NCBI GenBank assembly: GCA_910588145.1
Contig: CAJUPO010000005.1
Coordinates: forward strand, 75,508 to 139,507
DNA length: 64,000 nucleotides
Source: an uncultured Oscillospiraceae bacterium
Lineage (GTDB): Bacteria > Bacillota > Clostridia > Oscillospirales > Ruminococcaceae
Direction of reading: 5' to 3'
Notes under the pieces: generated by a model
The model's database searches: none
What the model was told of the DNA's origin: nothing
Seen by the model: the letters and a program-made list of their open reading frames with translations, nothing else
Program-made: the position numbers and the translations under genes
Shown here: positions 35,992 to 43,592 of the stretch, in pieces
How positions within the stretch are numbered: the first letter of the stretch is position 1
Layout of the letters: the number at the start of each line of letters is the position of its first letter

Positions 35992-36375
35992 TCAAGAATA
36001 TCTTCCATGTAACTCATTTGATTTTATTTCCGTGCAGTTGTTGTTTTCATCAACTATAACAACCTTTGGAGCATAATTTTCAGCTTCCTCAGGCGACATC
36101 TGAGCATATGCCATTATGATGACCTTGTCGCCGGTCTGAACACATCTTGCGGCTGCTCCGTTAAGGCATATGATACCTGAATTTTCTTCACCGCCGATAA
36201 CATAAGTTTCGATACGGTTACCGTTATTGATATCAACTATCTGTACCTTCTCATATTCAAGTATGCCGGCAAGCTTCATTAAATGTGAATCTATGGTCAC
36301 GCTTCCAACATAGTTGAGATTAGCTTCTGTAACAGTTGCTCTATGAATTTTGCTTTTAAGCATTGTAAGAATCAT
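35992..36375 (-). CDS. panD: Aspartate 1-decarboxylase PanD
   Basis: PanD makes beta-alanine from aspartate with a pyruvoyl cofactor formed by self-cleavage of the proenzyme. The 127-residue protein has the cleavage site in NYVGSVTIDSHLM (Gly-Ser), the upstream KIHRATVTEANL with the active-site Lys, and GAAARCVQTGDKVIIMAYA. Length is as expected. Its ATG directly follows the panC stop, so translation is coupled. Confidence 0.97.
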   Translation of the reverse strand: MILTMLKSKIHRATVTEANLNYVGSVTIDSHLMKLAGILEYEKVQIVDINNGNRIETYVIGGEENSGIICLNGAAARCVQTGDKVIIMAYAQMSPEEAENYAPKVVIVDENNNCTEIKSNELHGRYS

Positions 36376-37221
36376 CTAATTTTCTCCTGTAATAAAGTTA
36401 TCAATAAGCCTTGTTTTTCCTATATAAACGGCTGCTGCAACAAGGATATTTCCGTTGATTTCGGAAACAGTTGAAATTGTATCAGCATCAACTATTTTGA
36501 TATAATCAATTTTAGCAAGAGGCTCTTCATTAATTACAGATGTTATTGCAGATACAATTTTATCCGGATTTTTTTCTCCGTTTTGTATCATATTTTTACC
36601 GCCGGTAAGTGCTTTATTAATAACCAATGCCGCCTTGCGTTCTTCAACAGAAAGATATGTGTTTCTGGAACTTTTAGCCAAACCGTCTTTTTCACGTATG
36701 ATCGGACAACCTATAATTTCAATATTAATATTAAGATCTCTTACCATTCTTTTTATTACGGCAAGCTGCTGAGCATCCTTTTCACCAAAATAAGCTTTAT
36801 TCGGAGCAACAATATTGAAAAGTTTATTGACAACTGTACATACGCCTTTAAAATGACCAGGTCTTGTTTTTCCGCATAGATCGTCTGTAGGACCTGTCAT
36901 GTTGACAAAAGTGCTGAAGTCATTTAGGTACATTTCTTCCGGTAAAGGAGCAAAGATTAAATCAGCGCCTGCTTCACTGCATTTTTCCATATCTCTGTCA
37001 ATATCCCTGGGATATGTCGCAAAATCTTCTCCCGGTCCAAATTGAATAGGATTTACAAAAATACTAACAATAACCTTATCGTTTTCCAAAGCATTTTTAA
37101 TTAGACTCTGATGTCCTTCATGCAAATACCCCATTGTAGGAACGAAGCCGATGGTAAATCCTTCTTTTTTCCACTCTGAAACTATTTCTCTGATTTCTTT
37201 AATAGTTTTAACAAGTTTCAT
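36376..37221 (-). CDS. panC: Pantothenate synthetase PanC
   Basis: PanC links pantoate and beta-alanine with ATP. The 281-residue nucleotidyl-transferase-fold enzyme has FVPTMGYLHEGHQSLI (HIGH-like), VSIFVNPIQFGPGEDFATYPRD, TRPGHFKGVCTVV, FGEKDAQQLAVIKRM and the KMSKS-like REKDGLAKSSRNTYLS. The start ATG lies two bases after the panB stop. Full length and complete motifs. Confidence 0.97.
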   Translation of the reverse strand: MKLVKTIKEIREIVSEWKKEGFTIGFVPTMGYLHEGHQSLIKNALENDKVIVSIFVNPIQFGPGEDFATYPRDIDRDMEKCSEAGADLIFAPLPEEMYLNDFSTFVNMTGPTDDLCGKTRPGHFKGVCTVVNKLFNIVAPNKAYFGEKDAQQLAVIKRMVRDLNINIEIIGCPIIREKDGLAKSSRNTYLSVEERKAALVINKALTGGKNMIQNGEKNPDKIVSAITSVINEEPLAKIDYIKIVDADTISTVSEINGNILVAAAVYIGKTRLIDNFITGEN

Positions 37222-37223
37222 AA

Positions 37224-38060
37224 TTAATTCTCCGTTTCCTGATTGTAATCAATTTGTGCTTTGGATGAAAAAGTATGTTGTTCCATAGGAAAACTGCCGG
37301 ACTTAACATCTTTAATATAATTGCTAAACGCTTCTTTCATAATATTGCCCATATCTGCATATTTCTTTACAAACTTAGGGGTGAAATCTGAATACATTCC
37401 AAGCATATCCTGATATACAAGAACCTGACCGTCACAGCCGTTTCCAGCTCCTATGCCAATAGTAGGAATGTCAAGCATTTTGGTAATATGGGCTGCTAAA
37501 TCTCCTGGAACACATTCAAGTACAACAGCGAATGCGCCGGCTTCCTGAACGGCTTTTGCATCTTCAATTATTTTGGCCGCCGATTCCTTATCAGAACCCT
37601 GAAGTTTAAAACCGCCGAATACATTAACTGATTGAGGTGTCATTCCAATATGTGCAACTACTGGAATAGAAGCTGCGGTAATTGCTTTTATGTGAGGGAC
37701 AAATTCAATTCCGCCTTCCAGCTTAACTGCATTGGCATGACCTTCTTTCAAAAGTTTTCCGGCATTTATAACCGCGTCATATACAGAAGCCTGATATGAC
37801 ATAAACGGCATATCCGTCAAGACAAGTGCATTTTTCACTCCTCTGCTTACTGCGGCGCTATGACGGATCATATCATCCATTGTTACAGAAACAGTATTTT
37901 CATAACCGAGAATAACATTTCCAAGTGAATCACCGACTAAAATTATATTTATACCGATTTCATCCATAATCTTTGCTGTGGAGTAATCATAGGCAGTCAA
38001 CATTGCGATGCGGTCATTTGATAATTTCTGCTTCATAATTGTTGCAACCGTGTTTTTCAT
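37224..38060 (-). CDS. panB: 3-methyl-2-oxobutanoate hydroxymethyltransferase PanB
   Basis: PanB transfers a hydroxymethyl group from methylene-THF to ketoisovalerate, the first step of pantoate synthesis. Start ATG 38060 (MKNTVATIMKQK) has AAAGGAGA upstream; the frame stays open upstream but without support. The 278-residue barrel shows AMLTAYDYSTAKIMDE, ILVGDSLGNVILGYENTVSV, LVLTDMPFMSYQ, AVKLEGGIE, PVVAHIGMTPQSVNVFGGFK and TIGIGAGNGCDGQVLVYQDM. It is the first gene of the panBCD-coaX-coaBC operon. Ketopantoate reductase (panE) is not in the window. Confidence 0.97.
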   Translation of the reverse strand: MKNTVATIMKQKLSNDRIAMLTAYDYSTAKIMDEIGINIILVGDSLGNVILGYENTVSVTMDDMIRHSAAVSRGVKNALVLTDMPFMSYQASVYDAVINAGKLLKEGHANAVKLEGGIEFVPHIKAITAASIPVVAHIGMTPQSVNVFGGFKLQGSDKESAAKIIEDAKAVQEAGAFAVVLECVPGDLAAHITKMLDIPTIGIGAGNGCDGQVLVYQDMLGMYSDFTPKFVKKYADMGNIMKEAFSNYIKDVKSGSFPMEQHTFSSKAQIDYNQETEN

Positions 38061-38144
38061 AAAAATCTCCTTTCGCCAAAGAACAGCTCTCTTTATGCAT
38101 ATAGTAAAACAGTATTTTGATATCCGCATTAATATGTCGGATTC

Positions 38145-38198
38145 AATTAAGTTTTAATCATACTTAATTATTATATCATATTTTAAAGAATATTTCAA
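38145..38198 (-). promoter_or_regulatory. Promoter and candidate operator of the pan-coa operon
   Basis: On the minus strand TTGAAA (plus 38193-38198), a 17-base spacer and TATAAT (plus 38170-38175). Immediately downstream, over the start site, lies the dyad AATTAAGT-N9-ACTTAATT (plus 38145-38152 and 38162-38169). Its position suits a repressor. The regulator is unknown to me. Confidence 0.6.
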
Positions 38199-38247
38199 TA
38201 TTTTAAGATTGAAACCATAAACTTTATAAAATTAATAAAGTTTTCTA

Positions 38248-38334
38248 TTGACAAAATTTCGGATATGTAGTAATATATATGTTAGTTAGGAAAAGCTAAC
38301 TATAATTTTTGAAGTGAGTTAGCAAAAGCTGACC
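38248..38334 (+). promoter_or_regulatory. Promoter of the feo operon with two operator-like dyads
   Basis: TTGACA (38248-38253), 17-base spacer, TAATAT (38271-38276). Downstream are two copies of one dyad: AGTTAG-GAAAAG-CTAACT (38284-38301) and AGTTAG-CAAAAG-CTGACC (38317-38334), 33 bases apart. The TTAG-N6-CTAA core resembles DtxR/IdeR-type iron boxes. A third copy precedes feoB. Iron-dependent repression is inferred. Confidence 0.65.
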
Positions 38335-38351
38335 TTATCAAGGAGGATATT

Positions 38352-38564
38352 ATGATGCCGTTAACATTAGCCAATACTGGCGAAGAACAGATGATTAGAA
38401 AAGTAGGCGGAAATGCTGAAACAAAAAAATTTTTAGAGAATTTAGGATTCGTAGCTGGAAGTACGGTGATAATTATTTCTGAAATTGGCGGGAATGTTAT
38501 TGTTAACATTAAAGACTCAAGAGTCGCTGTTTCAAAAGAGATGGCAGCTAAAATAATGGTTTAA
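38352..38564 (+). CDS. feoA: FeoA-domain protein (first copy)
   Basis: FeoA is a small SH3-like cytosolic protein needed for ferrous iron uptake by FeoB. The 70-residue product starts MMPLTLANTGEEQMIRKVGG and has FLENLGFVAGSTVIIISEIGGNVIV and SRVAVSKEMAAKIMV, the standard FeoA pattern. AAGGAGG at about 38340 precedes the tandem ATGs (38352 or 38355). It is followed after 15 bases by a second, divergent FeoA gene, a layout common in Clostridia. Confidence 0.9.
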   Translation: MMPLTLANTGEEQMIRKVGGNAETKKFLENLGFVAGSTVIIISEIGGNVIVNIKDSRVAVSKEMAAKIMV

Positions 38565-38579
38565 TCGGGAGGAATTAAA

Positions 38580-38801
38580 ATGTCTACGTTAAAAGAAGCA
38601 AAAATTGGTCAGACTGTAGTTGTACGTAAACTTAACGGGGTAGGTGCTGTCAAGCGCAGAATTATGGATATGGGGATAGTTAAGGGGACTGAAATCTTTA
38701 TTCGTAAGGTTGCGCCTTTGGGAGATCCAATTGAAATAACTGTTAGGGGATATGAACTTTCTCTTAGAAAAGCTGACGCAGAACTTATTGAGATAAACTA
38801 A
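38580..38801 (+). CDS. feoA: FeoA-domain protein (second copy)
   Basis: The second FeoA of the operon, 73 residues, with TVVVRKLNGVGAVKRRIMDMGIVKGTEIFIRK and GDPIEITVRGYELSLRKADAELI; this one carries the typical RRxMDMGxxxG motif that the first copy has in altered form. The two FeoA proteins are clearly different in sequence, so they are not a recent duplication. GGGAGG is the ribosome site. Between it and feoB lies a third operator-like dyad. Confidence 0.94.
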   Translation: MSTLKEAKIGQTVVVRKLNGVGAVKRRIMDMGIVKGTEIFIRKVAPLGDPIEITVRGYELSLRKADAELIEIN

Positions 38802-38814
38802 TTTTTTGGATTGT

Positions 38815-38832
38815 AGTTAGCATAAGCTAATT
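38815..38832 (+). promoter_or_regulatory. Third feo operator-like dyad, before feoB
   Basis: AGTTAG-CATAAG-CTAATT, the same half-sites and the same asymmetric centre (xAxAAG) as the two copies upstream of the first feoA. It lies 20 bases before the feoB start codon with no clear -35/-10 pair, so it may act as a roadblock, as an internal promoter site, or as an RNA hairpin. Confidence 0.5.
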
Positions 38833-38851
38833 AAAAAGAGGTGTTATAATT

Positions 38852-40984
38852 ATGAGTATAAAAATTGCCCTTGCAGGAAACCCTAATGCAGGTAAAACAA
38901 CATTATTCAATGCTCTTACTGGTTCAAATCAGTTTGTGGGAAATTGGCCGGGAGTAACTGTTGAAAAAAAAGAAGGTAAATTAAAAAATTATAAAGATGT
39001 AATAATCACAGATTTGCCGGGTATATATTCACTTTCTCCGTATACTCTGGAAGAGGTGGTTGCACGAAATTATCTTATAGGAGAAAGGCCAGATGCAATA
39101 CTTAACATAATTGACGGTACAAATATTGAGCGCAATCTCTATCTGACTACACAATTAGTTGAACTGGGTATTCCTGTTATCGTTGCTGTAAATATGATGG
39201 ACGTTGTTAATAGAAATGGTGATAAGATAAATACCCGTCAGCTGTCTGCGGAACTTGGATGTGAAGTTTGTGAAATTTCAGCTCTAAAAGGTTCAGGTAT
39301 AAAAGAAGCAGCGGAAAAAGCTGTTTCAGCAGCAAGGGCAAAAAAGAAAACAGTTCCTCAGCATAGTTTTTGCGGATGTGTTGAACATGCAGTGGCACAT
39401 ATAGAAGAAGCTGCTTTGCATTCTGTTCCGGAAGAACAGCAAAGATGGTACGCTATAAAAATTTTCGAACGTGACGAAAAGGTTTTGGAACAGCTTTCAA
39501 TATCTCCTGACGTTAGAAATCATATTGAGGAGGATATAGCAGCCGCAGAACAGGAAATGGACGATGATGCTGAAAGTATCATTACAAATGAAAGGTACAT
39601 ATATATAAGCTCAATAATTAATAAATGCTGTAAGAAGAAAAACAAAGGCGGACTAACGGTTTCAGATAAAATTGATAAGATAGTGACTAATCGTTTTTTA
39701 GCTCTGCCTATCTTTGCCTTGGTTATGTTCATTGTTTATTATGTTTCAATTACAACTGTGGGTTCAATGGCAACAGATTGGGTAAATGATGTTCTATTTG
39801 GTGAATGGGTGCCTAATGGCGCTAATTGGATTCTTGAAAAAATCAATTGTGCTGAATGGCTGCAAAGTTTGATTGTTGATGGCATCATAGCTGGTGTTGG
39901 TGCAGTTTTAGGATTTGTTCCTCAATTGCTGGTTCTTTTTATTTTTCTTGCATTCCTTGAATCGTGCGGATATATGGCAAGAATAGCTTTTGTAATGGAT
40001 AGGATTTTCCGAAAATTTGGACTTTCAGGTAAATCCTTTATACCTATGCTGATTGGTACTGGATGTGGAGTTCCTGGTATTATGGCTTCCAGAACGATTG
40101 AAAATGAGCGTGATCGCCGAATGACAATTATGACAACCACTTTTATTCCGTGCGGAGCAAAGCTTCCTATTATTGGTTTAATTGCAGGAGCACTTTTTGA
40201 CAATTCCGGTTGGATTTCTACTTCGGCTTATTTTATAGGCATTGCTGCAATAATTATCTCTGGGATTATGCTAAAGAAAACAAGAATTTTTGCAGGTGAT
40301 CCGGCACCGTTTGTAATGGAGCTACCTGCATACCACTTACCTACGATAAGTAATGTACTGCGTTCGATGTGGGAAAGAGGCTGGTCATTTATTAAGAAGG
40401 CTGGAACAGTTATTCTTTTATCTGCCATAGTTTTATGGTTTTTGCAATCATTTGGTTGGGAAAATGGTTTTGGAATGGTAGAAAAACTTGATAATTCAAT
40501 CCTTGCTAAAATAGGCAATGCATTTGCATGGATTTTTGTACCCCTTGGATGGGGCGAATGGCAGGCTGCAGTTGCTACTGTTACGGGTTTAATTGCAAAA
40601 GAAAACGTAGTTACAACATTTGGACAGCTATTTCATTTTGCTGGACAAGAGCTTGCTGAAAATGGGAGTGAGATTTGGCCGGAGATTGCCTTGGTATTTA
40701 CAAAGCTATCAGCGTTCTCTTTCTTGATATTCAATCTGCTTTGTGCACCATGCTTTGCAGCTATGGGAGCTATAAAGAGAGAAATGAATAACGCTAAATG
40801 GACGCTTTTTGCAATTGGATATCAGTGTGTATTTGCTTATGCAGTATCTCTTTGCATTTATCAAATAGGTTCTGTTTTTTCAGGTAATATTAATATAATT
40901 GGTCTAATAGCTTCATTTTTAATAATTGTATTTGTTGCATTTATGCTTGTTAAGCCATATAAGAATGACATTAAGAATGCATAA
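38852..40984 (+). CDS. feoB: Ferrous iron transporter FeoB
   Basis: FeoB imports Fe2+ across the cytoplasmic membrane under anaerobic conditions. The 710-residue protein has an N-terminal G domain (ALAGNPNAGKTTLFNAL, IITDLPGIYSL, VAVNMMD), a helical GDI-like linker (about 165-270), and a membrane part with two Gate repeats, including ESCGYMARIAFVMDRIFRKF, then SFIPMLIGTGCGVPG, and further on STALIMPCGAKLP-like TTTFIPCGAKLPII. RBS AAAGAGGTG. It is followed by a small Cys-rich membrane protein gene. Confidence 0.97.
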   Translation: MSIKIALAGNPNAGKTTLFNALTGSNQFVGNWPGVTVEKKEGKLKNYKDVIITDLPGIYSLSPYTLEEVVARNYLIGERPDAILNIIDGTNIERNLYLTTQLVELGIPVIVAVNMMDVVNRNGDKINTRQLSAELGCEVCEISALKGSGIKEAAEKAVSAARAKKKTVPQHSFCGCVEHAVAHIEEAALHSVPEEQQRWYAIKIFERDEKVLEQLSISPDVRNHIEEDIAAAEQEMDDDAESIITNERYIYISSIINKCCKKKNKGGLTVSDKIDKIVTNRFLALPIFALVMFIVYYVSITTVGSMATDWVNDVLFGEWVPNGANWILEKINCAEWLQSLIVDGIIAGVGAVLGFVPQLLVLFIFLAFLESCGYMARIAFVMDRIFRKFGLSGKSFIPMLIGTGCGVPGIMASRTIENERDRRMTIMTTTFIPCGAKLPIIGLIAGALFDNSGWISTSAYFIGIAAIIISGIMLKKTRIFAGDPAPFVMELPAYHLPTISNVLRSMWERGWSFIKKAGTVILLSAIVLWFLQSFGWENGFGMVEKLDNSILAKIGNAFAWIFVPLGWGEWQAAVATVTGLIAKENVVTTFGQLFHFAGQELAENGSEIWPEIALVFTKLSAFSFLIFNLLCAPCFAAMGAIKREMNNAKWTLFAIGYQCVFAYAVSLCIYQIGSVFSGNINIIGLIASFLIIVFVAFMLVKPYKNDIKNA

Positions 40985-41037
40985 AATTAAGTGTAACATA
41001 AAACTTTAAATAATAATTATCAAGGAGGTTTGCATAT

Positions 41038-41214
41038 ATGGATTTTATAAAGCAATATTTAGGAACCTTACTGGTTTTGTTAATTGTTATTTTGGTTATA
41101 TTTATGATAATAAAAATAATTTTAAAAGATAAAAGAAATGGTAAAAATTCATGCGGCTGTGATTGTAGAGGCTGTGCAAATTCTTCTATTTGTCATTCTA
41201 AAAAGAAAAATTAA
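41038..41214 (+). CDS. FeoB-associated Cys-rich membrane protein
   Basis: A 58-residue protein: one transmembrane helix (GTLLVLLIVILVIFMIIKII) followed by a basic stretch and a cysteine cluster, CGCDCRGCANSSIC. This is the standard pattern of the FeoB-associated Cys-rich family, which often takes the place of FeoC in Firmicutes; its role is not settled, but a part in iron handling by FeoB is likely. The start ATG 41038 has a strong CAAGGAGG site, and the gene is 53 bases after feoB. Confidence 0.88.
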   Translation: MDFIKQYLGTLLVLLIVILVIFMIIKIILKDKRNGKNSCGCDCRGCANSSICHSKKKN

Positions 41215-41223
41215 TTATATAAT

Positions 41224-41268
41224 AAAAAGAATACAATTTTCCTATAAAGAAAATTGTATTCTTTTTTT
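41224..41268 (+). terminator. Bidirectional terminator between feo and man genes
   Basis: AAAAAGAATACAATTTTC (41224-41241) pairs perfectly with GAAAATTGTATTCTTTTT (41249-41266) across a seven-base loop, with T-runs on both strands. It lies between convergent genes and can end both transcripts. Confidence 0.85.
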
Positions 41269-41284
41269 GTTTAATATTTTTGTA

Positions 41285-42292
41285 TCAGCATTCAACAATC
41301 AGAAGCTGACCTTTTCCATGAATTTTAATGTCCGGAGCATTGGCGGGAACAAAAATACAGTCACCTTTAAAAAAGTTAAGAGATTCTCCATTATTCATGA
41401 ACAAAACTCCGCATCCGTCAATACAAAGAAGAACTTTAAATGAATTTGTATTTGATTTAAAGTTTACCAGCTGACGTGTACATTCAGTGTTCAAAAGGCA
41501 TCTGTGAACATGAAAATATTTGCATCTTGAAATTAGTTCAGTTGCCTCGCCGCGGCAATATCTAAGTGTTCGCATCGGTTGCCTTGGATTAGCACTGCTT
41601 TTTAAATTAACAACATCAAGAGCCTTATCAATATGAAGCTCTCTCTTTTGACCGTTTTTATCAGTACGGTTATAATCATAAAGCCTATAGGTAAGATTAG
41701 AGTTTTCCTGAATTTCTGCAATAAGTGCGCCCTTGCAAATAGCATGAACAGTACCTGCTTCAATAAAGAAAGTATCATTTTTATTTATCTTGATTTTTTG
41801 AAGGTATTTCTCAACTGTACCGTCCTCAAGGCTGTCTTTTAGCTGTTTTTTAGTAATATCATGATAAAAACCGTATATAAGCTCGGCATCAGGCAAAGCG
41901 TCAAGTACATACCACATCTCTGATTTACCGAGTTGACCGTTTTCATGTTCTTGGGCATATTCGTCATCAGGATGAACTTGAACCGATAAGTTACGATATG
42001 CGTCAATGAACTTTATGAGAATAGGCAATTCACCGTTTTTATTGGCATATACACCGAGAAATGCAGGATTATTAATCAGAATATCTCTCAGATACATCCC
42101 CTTAAACTTTCCGCTTGCCGCACGGCAAAGACCATCTTTGTGTGTGGAACATTCCCATGTTTCTGCAAGGGGAGAGAGGTCAATATTTTTTCCAAATTCG
42201 TTTTTTAAACGTGTGCCTCCCCATAGGTAATCTTTACCTACTGGTTCTAAAAGAAAAGGGTTATTATCAGAGTTCAAAAATTTGTTTATCAT
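41285..42292 (-). CDS. manA: Mannose-6-phosphate isomerase, class I (ManA)
   Basis: ManA interconverts fructose-6-phosphate and mannose-6-phosphate, feeding GDP-mannose synthesis. The 335-residue cupin metalloenzyme has PVGKDYLWGGTRLKNEFGK, the zinc-ligand run LSVQVHPDDEYA, GKSEMWYVLDA, and FIEAGTVHAI followed by the active-site YRLYDYNR. ATG 42292 is preferred to GTG 42298 because GGGAGA then has a workable spacing. It overlaps the end of manC by 26 bases and is the last gene of the GDP-fucose operon. Bacillus-type short ManA, not the long enterobacterial form. Confidence 0.93.
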   Translation of the reverse strand: MINKFLNSDNNPFLLEPVGKDYLWGGTRLKNEFGKNIDLSPLAETWECSTHKDGLCRAASGKFKGMYLRDILINNPAFLGVYANKNGELPILIKFIDAYRNLSVQVHPDDEYAQEHENGQLGKSEMWYVLDALPDAELIYGFYHDITKKQLKDSLEDGTVEKYLQKIKINKNDTFFIEAGTVHAICKGALIAEIQENSNLTYRLYDYNRTDKNGQKRELHIDKALDVVNLKSSANPRQPMRTLRYCRGEATELISRCKYFHVHRCLLNTECTRQLVNFKSNTNSFKVLLCIDGCGVLFMNNGESLNFFKGDCIFVPANAPDIKIHGKGQLLIVEC

Positions 42293-43577
42293 GAACACTT
42301 ATCTCCCTGCCAAGCTGAACTTCTATAAGCTGTAGTTCAGTATCTGCGAAAATTGTATGTCTGCATCCTGCTTCCATGGTTATAACATCTCCTGGCTTAA
42401 CAGATTCTTCCATTCCATCTACAACGGTTCTGCCTTTTCCAGAAATGATAGTCCATACTTCGTCACGGCACTCATGACTGTGATAATTCATGCTGTGACC
42501 GGCATTCAGCGTAACTTTTATGGTCATGCTCTCGTCCTGAGCATCAATAACAGTATAACTGCCCCACGATTTTTCTGCAAACATAACGCCTTGTTCAATT
42601 CCGTCTACATATGATTTTATACTTCCGGATTGTTCCTTTTCGCTGACAAGTATACCTTCAGCGCTTGCTGAAACAATAGTATTTTTCATTCCCATGCATA
42701 AAACAGGAATGTTAAGTTCATTTATAACATAGGTGTTTTCACAATTTTCGTTGAGTACAGCCTTACCAATAATATTTTCAGGAATCTCATCTGTTAAAGA
42801 ATCCCATGTTCCCAAATCATTCCAGTAACCAGAAAATCTCATTACCTTAATGTTAGTTTCTTTTTCTACGACAGCATAGTCAAAACTGATCTTTTCAAGT
42901 GTATCATATTTGTCAAAGAGATCGTAATAATCAGTAAAGTCTATAATTTCATGAGCTTTTTTTACAATATATCCGAGCTTAAAAATAAATACTCCGCAGT
43001 TCCATAAGGCACCATCAGAAATATATTTCTCAGCATTTTGCACATCGGGCTTTTCTTTGAATTCCTTTACTGTACTTATTTTATCAGAAGTTTCTGGAAT
43101 TATATAACCGTATTTTTCACTTGGATGTGTTGGTTCAATTCCCATCAGCATTAAATCAGCGCTATTATTCTTTGCTTCATTCTGAAGTTCACAGATAGTG
43201 CTGAAATATTCTTTTTCTACATATGGATCAACTGGGCAAACTGCAACAGTATCATTTTCAGAAATTCCCTTAACATCGTGCAGATACATAGCAGCAAGAG
43301 CAATTGCCGGAAATGTATCTCGTCTGCATGGTTCAATGCAGATATCCACATTATTTCCAAGTTGATTTTTAATAGAAGAAACCTGAGTTTTGGACGTAGC
43401 AATTGTAATATTGGAGTTAGGCGCAGAAGCATTTATCTGCCTGTATACACGCTGAACCATAGATTCATAGATGCCGTCTTCATTTTTGAATATTTTTATA
43501 AATTGTTTTGAGCGTACATCATTAGAAAGCGGCCAAAGTCTTTTCCCAGAACCGCCGGAAAGTAAAATAAAGTTCAT
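42267..43577 (-). CDS. manC: Mannose-1-phosphate guanylyltransferase ManC with cupin domain
   Basis: ManC makes GDP-mannose from mannose-1-phosphate and GTP. The 436-residue protein begins FILLSGGSGKRLWPLSNDVRSKQF (nucleotidyltransferase signature), has TVKEFKEKPD and WNCGVFIFK, and ends with a cupin domain (about 330-436) holding the VTLNAGHSMNYHSHECRDE and WTIISGKG stretches of the type II PMI/GMP family. The cupin part often carries isomerase activity in other bacteria, but here a separate manA follows, so that activity may be absent or redundant. Phosphomannomutase is not in the window. Confidence 0.93.
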   Translation of the reverse strand: MNFILLSGGSGKRLWPLSNDVRSKQFIKIFKNEDGIYESMVQRVYRQINASAPNSNITIATSKTQVSSIKNQLGNNVDICIEPCRRDTFPAIALAAMYLHDVKGISENDTVAVCPVDPYVEKEYFSTICELQNEAKNNSADLMLMGIEPTHPSEKYGYIIPETSDKISTVKEFKEKPDVQNAEKYISDGALWNCGVFIFKLGYIVKKAHEIIDFTDYYDLFDKYDTLEKISFDYAVVEKETNIKVMRFSGYWNDLGTWDSLTDEIPENIIGKAVLNENCENTYVINELNIPVLCMGMKNTIVSASAEGILVSEKEQSGSIKSYVDGIEQGVMFAEKSWGSYTVIDAQDESMTIKVTLNAGHSMNYHSHECRDEVWTIISGKGRTVVDGMEESVKPGDVITMEAGCRHTIFADTELQLIEVQLGREISVHDKQIFEL

Positions 43578-43592
43578 ATTTTTCCCTTTCTT

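Noticed and set aside
38281..38340. feo leader considered as a riboswitch
   Set aside because: It consists of two simple short dyads with no multi-helix fold, and the same dyad recurs before feoB, so protein binding sites are more likely.
41138..41443. Frame of about 100 residues across the feo terminator
   Set aside because: It overlaps the FeoB-associated protein and manA in a different frame, crosses a strong terminator and has no ribosome site.
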